From NCBI GenBank assembly GCA_934464775.1, contig CAKSKG010000013.1:1-64000 (forward strand): a stretch of 64,000 bases of DNA, in the 5' to 3' direction. How positions within the stretch are numbered: the stretch's first letter is position 1; every line of letters starts with the position of its first letter. The position numbers and the translations under genes were made by a program. Below are positions 35,928 through 45,001 of the stretch, in pieces. The stretch is from an uncultured Oscillospiraceae bacterium. GTDB taxonomy: Bacteria > Bacillota > Clostridia > Oscillospirales > Ruminococcaceae. Under the pieces are notes generated by a model. The model saw only the letters and a program-made list of their open reading frames with translations. It was not told the DNA's origin and made no database searches.

Positions 35928-36146
35928 ATGCTATCCGTAACAGTAAGAGAGGACCGTGTCCTCTGCGCATTCTGCAAAAACTGGTATGACCCGACAAATC
36001 AGTACATCAAGCCCAAGTATCCCCAGCTGAATCAGTGGTACTTCGACAGTCAGGCAAAGTGCAAATGTCTCGCAAAGAATCAGATACGTCAGGCAAACAG
36101 CGGCTGCGGCTGCCATGATTTTGAATGCAAAGTCCCCCTAAGATAA
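35928..36146 (+). CDS. Small Cys-rich protein, probably metal-binding
   Basis: The 72-residue protein has seven cysteines: a CAFC pair near residues 13-16, CKC at about 46-48, CGC at about 60-62 and a final Cys. The pattern suggests one or two zinc sites. AAGGAGG precedes the ATG. It follows the acidic 450-residue protein gene in the same transcript and is closed by a strong terminator. Family not recognised. Confidence 0.65.
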   Translation: MLSVTVREDRVLCAFCKNWYDPTNQYIKPKYPQLNQWYFDSQAKCKCLAKNQIRQANSGCGCHDFECKVPLR

Positions 36147-36162
36147 TTTTCCGACCAAAACG

Positions 36163-36199
36163 AAAACCGTCTGCGAAAGCTCTTCGCAGACGGTTTTTT
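36163..36199. terminator. Bidirectional terminator
   Basis: AAAACCGTCTGCGA (36163-36176) pairs with TCGCAGACGGTTTT (36184-36197). It serves the Cys-rich gene and the convergent CPBP gene. Confidence 0.88.
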
Positions 36200-37239
36200 C
36201 AGAAATTAATAAAGCAAATAATAACATAAACTATGATAACGGCTATCCAGAGCGGAGACGTCCATACCAGAGGCGCACTTCTCTTCTTTCCGGCTTCGTT
36301 TGCCTTTCTAAGCCCGAAGCCTTTCATGCCCGAAATCACCAGCACGGTTATTCCCGCAGGAAGCGACACAAGCCTTACAATAAGATTTATCACTATCCCC
36401 GCAGATGCAAATCCGTTCAGTCCGCTTATACTGCCGCCCATTATTTTTTCAAGCATTCCGCTGTCGCTGTAAAGCATCACAGAAAGCAGCGATGTGACCG
36501 TGTTCATAATTATATGCACCGCCGATGAGGGTATCAGCGATCTGCTTCTTACATAAAGCGCTCCCAGCACCAGACCGACGATAAATCCGTTCACCGCCTG
36601 GGGTATGTTGCAGTGCATCAGCCCGAATATCAGCGATGAAAATACTATTGCGAACCGCTCGTTGTACTGCCTCATGCTTTCAAGGATAATTCCGCGGAAC
36701 AATATTTCTTCAATGACAGGCCCCAGCAGACACACATAGGTGTACATGATGATATTCGCCGCCAGCGATGTTTTTGCGGTTATTGCCGACTGAACGATGT
36801 CCTGCGCTTTGTCCGCAAACAGCAGCGAAAGCATTGATATCAGAAATGCTGCTGCGGTCTGACCGAAAAAGCTTGCGGCAGTTCCGCCTGCAATATCCTT
36901 TCCGCTGACTCCCGTAAAGCTGAATTTGCTTTTCAGATCAATACCCAGCGCCCTTGCACCGAAGGCTATCGCCGATATTTCCGCAAGAATGGGAAACCCG
37001 CAGGAATACATCACACTTAGGATATCGTTTGACACAACAGCACTGCTTCCCGCAGCGATTATATCCGCATATCCTCCCGAAGCGCCTTTTAACAGTCCTG
37101 CCGCCAGCAGCACAAGCCTGCTCAGTCCCTGAAAGACCGCCACATCAATAAGCATCACCAGCGCAGCTGTAAGATACCGCTTTTTTATCTGCTTTTTCTC
37201 CTGCACGTCAGGATAGACCGTCACCGTCCCGCTATACAT
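36199..37239 (-). CDS. CPBP family intramembrane metalloprotease (second copy)
   Basis: The 346-residue, multi-span protein has the CPBP motifs EEILFRG, FGLMHCN and VHIIMN. Its overall layout resembles the lexA-linked CPBP protein at 3419-4435, but the sequences are well diverged. Start choice: GGAGG lies five bases before the ATG at 37239; an ATG four codons upstream overlaps that site. It follows the 37317-37817 gene after a terminator. The substrate is unknown. Confidence 0.88.
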   Translation of the reverse strand: MYSGTVTVYPDVQEKKQIKKRYLTAALVMLIDVAVFQGLSRLVLLAAGLLKGASGGYADIIAAGSSAVVSNDILSVMYSCGFPILAEISAIAFGARALGIDLKSKFSFTGVSGKDIAGGTAASFFGQTAAAFLISMLSLLFADKAQDIVQSAITAKTSLAANIIMYTYVCLLGPVIEEILFRGIILESMRQYNERFAIVFSSLIFGLMHCNIPQAVNGFIVGLVLGALYVRSRSLIPSSAVHIIMNTVTSLLSVMLYSDSGMLEKIMGGSISGLNGFASAGIVINLIVRLVSLPAGITVLVISGMKGFGLRKANEAGKKRSAPLVWTSPLWIAVIIVYVIICFINF

Positions 37240-37256
37240 AAGTCCCTCCAAAGTCT

Positions 37257-37286
37257 GAAAAAGCGGACGTCAGAACTGACGTCCGC
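37257..37286 (-). terminator. Terminator of the 37317-37817 gene
   Basis: GCGGACGTCAG (37263-37273) pairs with CTGACGTCCGC (37276-37286), with a U run in the leftward transcript. Confidence 0.85.
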
Positions 37287-37316
37287 CGATCATCGGAATA
37301 ATAAATTCAAAGAAAA

Positions 37317-37817
37317 TTATTCAGCCGAATCTTCTTTCTTGTCAAGATCAACGCCGTCAGCTGTCTCTGCTGTCGCTGCTGTTTCTGCCGTTTCCTCGCC
37401 GCAGGCACTTGCATCAACATCGTCCTCGTGGTCAATGACCTCAGGCTCGGGCTTGATCTCGGGCTTTTCAACCTTTGCGCCGCACTTGCCGCAGAACTCA
37501 TTTTCGAGATCCACTTCGGCACCGCACTTGCCGCAGATAACAACGCCCTTTAATGCGTGGATCTGCGCCTTGATCTCCTTAACGGAATCAAGCTTTGCGG
37601 CGATCTCCTCGCACTCTCCGAAAAATTCGGAATCAGCATTGCCCTTTGAAGCCTCATATGCCTTTTTGCCAAGCATGAGCAGAAGCTCATCGGCTTCCTT
37701 TTCGGCTGTTCCGAGCTTGATGTTGAGCTTTGCGATCTCCGATACCTGCTTAGCCTTCTCGCCGGCAGCCTTTCCTGTCTGTGAAATTTTCTTACCGATT
37801 TCCTCAAAATTGAACAT
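37317..37817 (-). CDS. Zinc-ribbon and coiled-coil protein
   Basis: The 166-residue protein has an amphipathic helical first half (KISQTGKAAGEKAKQVSEIA onward, about 10-95). A double-CxxC zinc ribbon follows (CGKCGAEVDLENEFCGKCGA, about 102-121), then an acidic Ala/Thr/Glu tail. The layout, a short coiled domain then a zinc ribbon, is common in Firmicutes proteins of unknown function. AGGAGG precedes the ATG at 37817; a longer frame upstream lacks a site. It has its own promoter and terminator. Confidence 0.75.
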   Translation of the reverse strand: MFNFEEIGKKISQTGKAAGEKAKQVSEIAKLNIKLGTAEKEADELLLMLGKKAYEASKGNADSEFFGECEEIAAKLDSVKEIKAQIHALKGVVICGKCGAEVDLENEFCGKCGAKVEKPEIKPEPEVIDHEDDVDASACGEETAETAATAETADGVDLDKKEDSAE

Positions 37818-37903
37818 ATAAATTCCTCCTGTCAGAATCAATCATGTACCGACGGTCAGCACACCGCCGCTGTATATATTTTCCGAACAGATCCTATATT
37901 CAG

Positions 37904-37932
37904 ATTATAACCGATATTTATCGTCTTGTCAA
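37904..37932 (-). promoter_or_regulatory. Promoter of the zinc-ribbon gene
   Basis: On the minus strand TTGACA (37927-37932) and TATAAT (37904-37909) are 17 bases apart. The -35 overlaps the stop codon region of the phosphorylase gene, and no terminator separates them. Confidence 0.8.
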
Positions 37933-39233
37933 CTATTTCTCAATATTTTTATAACATTTCGGCTTTTTGTCACCTTTTCATCACAATAGGAAAAGGCTCC
38001 CTCAAAACGCTTTGAGATATCTTCAAGACAGCCGCTGTCGGAAGTGTGAAGCACTGCAAGCAGATCTCCCTCCGATACCTTGTCGCCCACCGAAACATTG
38101 AATGCGATGCCTGCGTTCATGTCGATGCTGTCACCCAGCTTATGCCGTCCCGCACCAAGCTCAAGTGAACACATTCCCGTGATGTCGCAGGATATCCCGT
38201 TTATATAACCGCTTCTGCAAGCGTAAATTTCCTTTTTATATTCTGCCTCACCGAACAGTGAATAATCATAGCAGATATTTCCGTTTCCACCCTGAAGCTT
38301 GACTGTTCTTTCAAAGGCTTCAAGCGCCCTGCCCGACTTTACGGCTTCTTCCACCGCACGTCTGCACTCATTTTCATCGCCGACTCCCGCCAGCATAAGC
38401 ATTTCGGCGGTTATCTCGGAAGCCACCTCATAGAAATCGGCGCTGTAATTTCCTTTCAGCGCTTCAATGGCTTCAATGACTTCAAGAGCATTTCCCACGT
38501 TTTTCCCGAGAGGTCTGCTCATGTCGGTTATGACGGCAGTGCATTTCATTCCCGCAGACTTTGCCGCGGAAAGCATGGCAAGCGCAAGCTTTTCGGCAGA
38601 TTCGGCGTCCTTCATAAAAGCGCCGCTGCCAGATTTAACGTCGAGAACAAGTCCGTCCGCACCCGTTGCGATCTTCTTGCTCATAATGCTGGAGCAGATC
38701 AGCGGAATGCTTTCAACCGTGGCTGTTGCGTCACGCAGAGCATAAAGCTTTTTGTCCGCAGGAACAAGATGTCCTGTCTGACCTGCCACCGCAAAGCCGT
38801 TTTTCTCAACTATTGAAATGAATTCGTTGTAATCAAGAGACGTTCTGAACCCGGGGATAGATTCCAGCTTGTCGATAGTTCCGCCGGTGTATCCCAGTCC
38901 TCGCCCCGACATTTTCGGTACATAAACTCCGCAGGCAGCACAAACAGGTGCCGCAAAAAGCGTCACCTTGTCGCCGACTCCGCCTGTGCTGTGCTTATCC
39001 ACGCAGAATTTTCCAGGCAGCGGATCAAGCATCTCTCCCGAATGCGCCATGGCATCGGTAAGCACCGCCGTTTCCTTCGGAGTCATACCCTTTATGCATA
39101 CCGCCATAAGCCATGCGGCAGCCTGATAATCGGGAATATTTCCATCGGTATATTCCCTGATAAATTCCCTGATGTCAGCCTCGGAATGCTCGCCTCCGAG
39201 GCGCTTTTCGTTTATAAAATCAAAAACGTTCAT
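37929..39233 (-). CDS. pdp: Pyrimidine-nucleoside phosphorylase
   Basis: The enzyme splits thymidine, deoxyuridine or uridine with phosphate into base and (deoxy)ribose 1-phosphate. The 434-residue protein has the family signature VDKHSTGGVGDKVTL and SGRGLGYTGGTIDKLESIPG. Pyrimidine-nucleoside phosphorylase is preferred over thymidine phosphorylase on Firmicutes origin, which is inference. Its ATG overlaps the preceding SpoIID-like gene's stop by one base (TAATG), so it sits at the end of the sortase operon, an unexpected place for a salvage enzyme. Confidence 0.9.
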   Translation of the reverse strand: MNVFDFINEKRLGGEHSEADIREFIREYTDGNIPDYQAAAWLMAVCIKGMTPKETAVLTDAMAHSGEMLDPLPGKFCVDKHSTGGVGDKVTLFAAPVCAACGVYVPKMSGRGLGYTGGTIDKLESIPGFRTSLDYNEFISIVEKNGFAVAGQTGHLVPADKKLYALRDATATVESIPLICSSIMSKKIATGADGLVLDVKSGSGAFMKDAESAEKLALAMLSAAKSAGMKCTAVITDMSRPLGKNVGNALEVIEAIEALKGNYSADFYEVASEITAEMLMLAGVGDENECRRAVEEAVKSGRALEAFERTVKLQGGNGNICYDYSLFGEAEYKKEIYACRSGYINGISCDITGMCSLELGAGRHKLGDSIDMNAGIAFNVSVGDKVSEGDLLAVLHTSDSGCLEDISKRFEGAFSYCDEKVTKSRNVIKILRNS

Positions 39234-40708
39234 TACTGTACATAGGTTCCGGGGAAATAGAAGCTGAGGATATCAAGATAGCTGTATCCCTGCTTTGCAA
39301 GAATATTTGCACCGTTCTGGCTCATTCCCACGCCGTGACCGTAGCCGTAGGTCGTAAATGTGAACACTCCGTCATCATAGCTTACCGTAAATGCGGCGCT
39401 CTTCAAGCTGTAAGAAAGCACGCTTTCACGCATCTGACGTCCCGTGATCTGATAATGTCCGTCAATGAGTATCGACTTAACGTAGTTTCCGTCCTCATAG
39501 TCGGTAACTACCAGCCAGTTTGCGGGATCGTCAGAAAGACTGTCTCCCAGATATCTCTCCAGCTTCGATCTCATCTCGTCCTCGGTATAAGTTACCTTTA
39601 CGCCGTAGTTGGGATCATAATCCGCATCAAAGGGGCATTCCTTGCTCTGAAGATAAGGAACATCGCTGCCGCCCCATACATTGACTGCGGAAGCAGTATA
39701 GCCCGAAGTGGAAGCTGTATATACAGTCTGTGCAACGGAGCCGTTATAATAGCAGCACTGACCCCATACCTCGGAAACGCAGTCTCTTATAGTATCGGGG
39801 ATCTCTTCCTTAACAAGCACTGTTGCGGGAACGCCCTTGTTGTTGTGATACTTCACGTAGGAATAAGCCGCAACTGCCTGCGCCTTGATAGCCTCACGGC
39901 TGAAAGAGGGTGATACCTCGTTTGCAACGATCATGCACACCAGCTCATATGCATCAAATTCCTGCACCTCGCCGTGTACCTTTGCCGTGAAGATCTCGCC
40001 GCTGTCGGTATCGGAAGCGGAAAGTGCCGCTGTATCGGACATTTCCACAACTTCTCCCCATGAATAATTTGATGCGGGAGCATCGGGCTGAGCGGCTGAT
40101 GCATAAACTGCGATATCCGCATCATCATTATCGTCAGCCATGCCGCTGTTTATATCATCGGCAGTGACATTTCCGCTGTTTACGGAGGAAAGAGCCTCCT
40201 TTTCGCTCTGCCTGTCGGACTTGCTTTCGCCCTTTGTCTTTGCGGCAGCTGTCTCGCCGTATTCGTCAACATCGTCCTCCTCGGGGAAATAATCGTCCAT
40301 TTCCTCGTCGGAGATGCTGAGATCATCGATATCGCTGTTCTCACGGTAGTTTTCATCGGTGATCTCGTCAAGTCCCTCGGGTGCGGGGAGCATGGGTGCC
40401 GATGAGATAAGTGTATCGGAATCGGGCACTGCATCGGGAATGATTATTCTCGACGGTGATCTTGATGAAAGGGTCGGCACAGCAGCCTCACCTGACACAG
40501 CTGATGTTTCCATGGGCATTTCTCCGCCTATGTAATCGGAGGCTTCCTGAACTCCCTCGCTCTCGGTCTGATCGTTTTTATCTGTCTGATCGTAATCCGC
40601 AGCGATATCCTGTTCGTGAATGTCCTGGACCATGCAGAATGCGAACGTATAGAACATTCCCACTGTGAGGAGTGCCGCTATGCCGTTCAGTATTCGTTTG
40701 AGCTTCAT
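39233..40708 (-). CDS. SpoIID-domain protein with long acidic linker
   Basis: The 491-residue protein has an N-terminal membrane anchor (about 8-27) and a long Asp/Glu/Ser-rich, probably disordered region (about 28-215). The SpoIID/LytB domain follows, with VCMIVANEVSPSFSREAIKA (conserved Glu) and YGYGHGVGMSQNGA near the end. Such domains cleave glycan strands. The linker and its position after four sortase genes suggest a vegetative cell-wall role rather than engulfment, which is inference. GAAAGGAATC precedes the ATG. The stop overlaps the phosphorylase start. Confidence 0.85.
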   Translation of the reverse strand: MKLKRILNGIAALLTVGMFYTFAFCMVQDIHEQDIAADYDQTDKNDQTESEGVQEASDYIGGEMPMETSAVSGEAAVPTLSSRSPSRIIIPDAVPDSDTLISSAPMLPAPEGLDEITDENYRENSDIDDLSISDEEMDDYFPEEDDVDEYGETAAAKTKGESKSDRQSEKEALSSVNSGNVTADDINSGMADDNDDADIAVYASAAQPDAPASNYSWGEVVEMSDTAALSASDTDSGEIFTAKVHGEVQEFDAYELVCMIVANEVSPSFSREAIKAQAVAAYSYVKYHNNKGVPATVLVKEEIPDTIRDCVSEVWGQCCYYNGSVAQTVYTASTSGYTASAVNVWGGSDVPYLQSKECPFDADYDPNYGVKVTYTEDEMRSKLERYLGDSLSDDPANWLVVTDYEDGNYVKSILIDGHYQITGRQMRESVLSYSLKSAAFTVSYDDGVFTFTTYGYGHGVGMSQNGANILAKQGYSYLDILSFYFPGTYVQ

Positions 40709-40811
40709 AATAAAGATTCCTTTCCCGAGCCTTGCAGATAGCGTGCATATGCACAGCAGACCCGTTTAAGCTTTCGGCGCCGCCTTTCACACGGAAAAGC
40801 ACCGCCCCGTT

Positions 40812-41918
40812 TTACTGACCCGAATAGCTGCCGCCGTTGTATTTATAGTATATGGCAGGCCACTTGGGGTCGGGATTAACGGAAAATTTTGTTTTATCGA
40901 TACTGTCCTCGGTCTCGCCGTCACGAAGCCGTCTTGCCACTACAACATGGCGTGAAGGCTCCCATTCGGTGGAGCAGGTGGACAGTGTGAGGAATTTGTC
41001 GTCCTCGGATACGTCAACGCCTGTGATGATCGTGCTGCGCTCGGTTATTTCGGAAATAAAATCATCGTAGCTGTAATTGCCGCCGAAGTTGATATAGTTC
41101 CAATAATCAAACACATTGCCGTTGTCATGCTCAGGCTCGGTATTTGTAACAAACGAAGAAATTATCACATATGTATAATCCTTGTATTTGTTGCTGAAAT
41201 ATATAAAGGGATTAGTCTGCCAGTAATTGTAATTCCAGCGGTAGTAATCCATATTTCCAAACATAGTTCCGTCAGCTTGATTGTGTCCGAAAAGAATAAT
41301 GTTGTCCGACTGGTTTGAATCATAATCGTTCACAACATCACGGTAATCCGCAAATATCGTTCCGCAGGAACGCTTCTCGCCGTAAAGATTATGCTCAAGA
41401 TAGTAGGAATTGTCGGTATACTGAACGACAGCCTCGTCCATCACATCGGGAATGCGCACATAGCCGCAGGCATCGGGATTGATATTTTCAAGCTCGATGG
41501 CAAAGGGCTGTTCGATAAGCGGTTCCAATACCTCGGGAGCTTCCGTCACCGCAGCGTCACCCTCGGCAGCTTCATCGGAGGTGTTCTCCGTCTGCGCCGA
41601 AGTAACATCGGGATCGGGAATGACCTTGTATTTCAGCGAGGACATATTGCTGTACATATCTTCAAGATCGGACCGTGCCTTTTCGGCTTCAAAATACTGA
41701 TAGCCGATAACGCCCAGCACCGCAATACAGCCTGCAAGCACAACGCCTGCGCCTATCCTTACGGGATCGGCTTTCTTTTTGACCTTGCCGTGCTCACCCT
41801 CGGGCTGTGCCGAAGCGAAGTGTGCGCCGTGAACATTTTCGGCAGGCTTGCTATGAGAAGCTTCCCCGGTGGGGTGCTTCTTTTTCTTGCTGGCAGAAAC
41901 CTCGCCGTCGATATTCAT
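40812..41918 (-). CDS. Class B sortase (fourth of four)
   Basis: The 368-residue sortase has a cytoplasmic Lys-rich N-terminus, a membrane anchor at about residues 55-73 and an acidic linker. The SrtB domain has catalytic His212 (LFGHNQADGTMFG), Cys315 (LSTCSTEW) and Arg323 (SRHVVVARR). Sortases cut a C-terminal sorting motif and join the protein to peptidoglycan. It is the most diverged of the four (TEW after the catalytic Cys instead of NE). GAGAGGT precedes the start. It lies 22 bases after the third sortase, and the SpoIID-like gene follows about 100 bases later. Confidence 0.92.
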   Translation of the reverse strand: MNIDGEVSASKKKKHPTGEASHSKPAENVHGAHFASAQPEGEHGKVKKKADPVRIGAGVVLAGCIAVLGVIGYQYFEAEKARSDLEDMYSNMSSLKYKVIPDPDVTSAQTENTSDEAAEGDAAVTEAPEVLEPLIEQPFAIELENINPDACGYVRIPDVMDEAVVQYTDNSYYLEHNLYGEKRSCGTIFADYRDVVNDYDSNQSDNIILFGHNQADGTMFGNMDYYRWNYNYWQTNPFIYFSNKYKDYTYVIISSFVTNTEPEHDNGNVFDYWNYINFGGNYSYDDFISEITERSTIITGVDVSEDDKFLTLSTCSTEWEPSRHVVVARRLRDGETEDSIDKTKFSVNPDPKWPAIYYKYNGGSYSGQ

Positions 41919-41940
41919 GGACGTACCTCTCGTTTATTGC

Positions 41941-43809
41941 TTATTCGTGTTTTCTTGTGGTAAGGACAACTCCGCCGTTGGTGTCATAAGTATGACCGCC
42001 TGCCGATGCTGCAGTGGTTGCTTCCGTCGTCTCCTCGGGAGGCTCTGTCTCAGGCTCGGTAACAGTCGTTTCGGGAGTTGTGGTCTCCGTCGTTGTTTCT
42101 GGCGGAGCTGTTGTGGTTGTAACTGTCGTAGTTGTAACAGGCTCGGTAACGGTAGTCTCCTGCGTAGTTTTCTTGGTACGCTTGGTGGTAGCTTCCGTGG
42201 CAGTGGGCACTGTTGTTGTAACTGTTGTCACTGTCGTGGGACGTGTTGTCACTGTTGCCGCAGGTGCAGTCGTGGCTCTTGTGGGAACGGACATTATCGC
42301 ATTCCAGTCGATACCCTTTGCGGTCTCATTGAGCTTTGCCGATGTAAAGTCAAAATCGTCAATGCTCTCGCCGTCACGAAGCTTTCTTGCAAACACAACA
42401 AAGCGTGAGTCGGAGTATTCGTTTGAGCAGGTGGAAAGCACCAGCAGTCTGTCGCCGAATTTTACATCGACAGGTGATATTATCTGATTCCTGCGCTCGA
42501 TCTGATAGATATACCAGTTGAAGGTAGCAGGATTATTCAGCGTTTCGATATAATCGTGATAGTGGAATACCTCGCCGTTGGTGTCCTGCTTTTCCATAGT
42601 ATTGGTAACGAAATAGCCGAAAATGACATATTCGCCAACCTCATACTCGGTGTTGAACTTGACAACGGGATTTTCCGCATAGAAATCCAGATTATATTTG
42701 TATTCACGGAGATTGCCGAACATCGTTCTGTCCTGCTGATTGTGACCGTAAAGCACAATGTTGGGAGAAACGTAATTCTGCGTCACCTGACAGCGGTAAT
42801 CCATGAAGATCGCACCTGCCTGATTCACTCCGTTGTAATATGTATGTGTGAGGTAATACTCGTTGTCGTCGCCCTGAACAACAGGCTGATAGATGTCACA
42901 GCCCTCCAGCTCAATGAAGCCAACAACGTCCTCGTTCATGCTCTTGTAGTATTCCATTACGGAGAAGTTATGCTCCAGCTCCTCTTCCTCGGAAGCGGTG
43001 ACCGTAACTACCTCGCCGTCCTCGTTGATAGTTGTGCCGACGGTGGTGGTAACGAATTCCTTTACCTCTTCGGCGTCCTCCACGGCATGGTTTGAATCAA
43101 CAAGATTTCTCACAAGCAGTATGCCTGCGACTATAAATACGATAACAGCCGCAAGGAAAACTATCTTTCTTATGATCTCGCCCGTACTGTCTCCGCTGCA
43201 GGGAAACAGGCTCCTGAAAAAGTTGGGCTTTTTCGTATCCTCAACGGTATGGACAAAATCGTCCGAAAGCATTTCCTCGGTGGTGGGGATATGCTTTTCC
43301 TCATCGGTTTCTTCCGATTTTTCGGAATCGGCATTATCGTCGGTACTTTCAGCACCGTCAGACTCTGCCTCATTTATGATGCTTTCAATGATATCCTCCG
43401 AAGCTTTCTCCTCCTCGGGAGCAGCTTCTTCCGCTTCATCGGAAGCTTCATTTTCCTCTTCCGAAGCAGGCTCTTCCTCCGAAGGCGAAGCATCATCGGC
43501 ATTTTCAGCAGGCTGACTGAAGCTAAGCTTTTCACCGTTTTCCTCCTCGGAGTCAAACAGAACAACGGGATCGGTGTCCGCAGTGGTAAATTCGGCACGG
43601 AATTTCTCCGCAGTGATGCCGTCCACTGTCTCCACCATTGGCTTATCGTCGGTATATTTATCATCGGAAACGTTTATAGGCTCAATGGAATCAAGCGAAA
43701 AATCCGCAATAAGGCTGTCAAAAAATCCGCCTACGCTGTGGGAAGTATAATCGCTTTTTTCCGAGCTTCCGTTTTCCGAATTGTCATTTTCCTTAATTTC
43801 TTCTGACAT
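41941..43809 (-). CDS. Class B sortase with large acidic N-terminus and Thr-rich tail (third of four)
   Basis: At 622 residues it is nearly twice the usual SrtB length. About 210 cytoplasmic residues, mostly Glu/Asp/Ser/Ala, come first, then a membrane anchor (about 215-235). The SrtB domain has His356 (YGHNQQDRTMFG), Cys461 (LSTCSNEY) and Arg469. About 100 residues of Thr/Val/Pro-rich tail end it. The tail could cross the wall or be glycosylated. Start choice: the ATG at 43809 has GGAGA six bases upstream, while the ATG at 43821 overlaps its own site. It lies between the second and fourth sortase genes. The acidic cytoplasmic part is unusual and may bind a regulator. Confidence 0.9.
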   Translation of the reverse strand: MSEEIKENDNSENGSSEKSDYTSHSVGGFFDSLIADFSLDSIEPINVSDDKYTDDKPMVETVDGITAEKFRAEFTTADTDPVVLFDSEEENGEKLSFSQPAENADDASPSEEEPASEEENEASDEAEEAAPEEEKASEDIIESIINEAESDGAESTDDNADSEKSEETDEEKHIPTTEEMLSDDFVHTVEDTKKPNFFRSLFPCSGDSTGEIIRKIVFLAAVIVFIVAGILLVRNLVDSNHAVEDAEEVKEFVTTTVGTTINEDGEVVTVTASEEEELEHNFSVMEYYKSMNEDVVGFIELEGCDIYQPVVQGDDNEYYLTHTYYNGVNQAGAIFMDYRCQVTQNYVSPNIVLYGHNQQDRTMFGNLREYKYNLDFYAENPVVKFNTEYEVGEYVIFGYFVTNTMEKQDTNGEVFHYHDYIETLNNPATFNWYIYQIERRNQIISPVDVKFGDRLLVLSTCSNEYSDSRFVVFARKLRDGESIDDFDFTSAKLNETAKGIDWNAIMSVPTRATTAPAATVTTRPTTVTTVTTTVPTATEATTKRTKKTTQETTVTEPVTTTTVTTTTAPPETTTETTTPETTVTEPETEPPEETTEATTAASAGGHTYDTNGGVVLTTRKHE

Positions 43810-43881
43810 ATCTTTCTCCATTTCCTTTCACGCAAAGCCGAAAGGACATCTGAATGTATTTTTACAGGCAGCTGTCAAAGA

Positions 43882-44964
43882 TCAGTTTCCGTAATAGATG
43901 AAATCAAGATCGGGTTCCTTTGCATCGGGGTTGAGCTGTGCAAGAGAAGTATCGACCTCGGGGCTTTCACCGTCGCGGACCTTTCTGCCTATAACTATAA
44001 ATCTGGAATTGTCAAACTCATTCGAGCAGGTGGAAAGGGTCATGAACTGATCGCCCTCTTCAAAATCCACTCCCGTAAGAACTGCGGTGCGCTCGTTGAT
44101 ATTCTTCTCAAAGTTCGCAAAGCTGCGCTTCTCGGCAGGATCGGGATTGAATCTGACAAAGTTGTGTGCGTCAAAGATAAGTCCGTCCCTTGCCTGGCTC
44201 TCCGATGCCTCGGAGATGAACATTGCGATTATCTTATATGTATATTCCTCATAGAGGTTTGAGAAGGTGAAGGTGGGGTGCTCCTGATAGAAGCTGAAAT
44301 TGCTTGTGTTGGACTTCTTTATCTTGTAATACTGGAGAGTTCCGAACATGGAACCGTCAGCCTGATTGTGTCCGTAGATGATGATATTATCGGACTGATT
44401 GAAGTCATAATCATTGAGAATGCAGCGGTAATCCACATAAAGGGAGCCTGCCGCAGAGCTGTTTCCGTAAAAATTATGATCCAGATAGAAGTCGTTGTCC
44501 TCGCCCTGAACAACCACGCTGTTGATAGCGGTGCCGTCCATTTTGAGCCAGCCTGCGGTATCATTGTTCTGATTGTAGTAATCAGTCATGGAATCCAGCA
44601 TTACCAGCGGCTCGGGAGGAGGTGTTGTTGTGGTAGGTTCAGTTTCCGTTTCGGTAACGGGAACTGTTGTAACGGTAGTCTCCGCAGTTGTCTCGGTGAT
44701 GACCTGAGTTTGTGTCTCGGTCGCCTGAGCGTCAGCCTCGGAGTCCGACTTATCGGTTATAAGATATACTATAAAATACACCAGCACGGCAAGCAGCGCT
44801 ATAATCACAGCAAGGATAACGATTTTTCTTGCCTTTACAGCTCCGCTGTCGGAGGACCGGGGAATAAACTTTGCAGCAAAGCCGCTGTCGCTTTCGGACG
44901 TTTCGGCAAATCTGCTTCCCGCTTCCTTTTCTTCGGTATTTTTATTTTTTGTTTCTGTTGACAT
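43882..44964 (-). CDS. Class B sortase (second of four)
   Basis: The 360-residue protein has a cytoplasmic segment, a membrane anchor at about 48-70 and a Thr/Glu/Pro-rich linker (about 75-120). The SrtB domain has His199 (YGHNQADGSMFG), Cys313 (LSTCSNEF) and Arg321 (SRFIVIGRK). Start choice: AAGGAG lies six bases before the ATG at 44964; an in-frame ATG 12 codons upstream lies almost at the stop of the preceding gene and has no site. It begins 37 bases after the first sortase gene. Confidence 0.93.
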   Translation of the reverse strand: MSTETKNKNTEEKEAGSRFAETSESDSGFAAKFIPRSSDSGAVKARKIVILAVIIALLAVLVYFIVYLITDKSDSEADAQATETQTQVITETTAETTVTTVPVTETETEPTTTTPPPEPLVMLDSMTDYYNQNNDTAGWLKMDGTAINSVVVQGEDNDFYLDHNFYGNSSAAGSLYVDYRCILNDYDFNQSDNIIIYGHNQADGSMFGTLQYYKIKKSNTSNFSFYQEHPTFTFSNLYEEYTYKIIAMFISEASESQARDGLIFDAHNFVRFNPDPAEKRSFANFEKNINERTAVLTGVDFEEGDQFMTLSTCSNEFDNSRFIVIGRKVRDGESPEVDTSLAQLNPDAKEPDLDFIYYGN

Positions 44965-45001
44965 TGGTATCTCCTTGGTTTTCCCTTTGGGCACATTCAC
45001 A

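Noticed and set aside
42014..42487. Val-rich and Ser-rich open frames opposite the Thr-rich sortase tail and opposite acidic linkers (also 12521-12826, 16016-16360)
   Set aside because: They are antisense shadows of repetitive Thr, Glu and Ala codons in the real genes.
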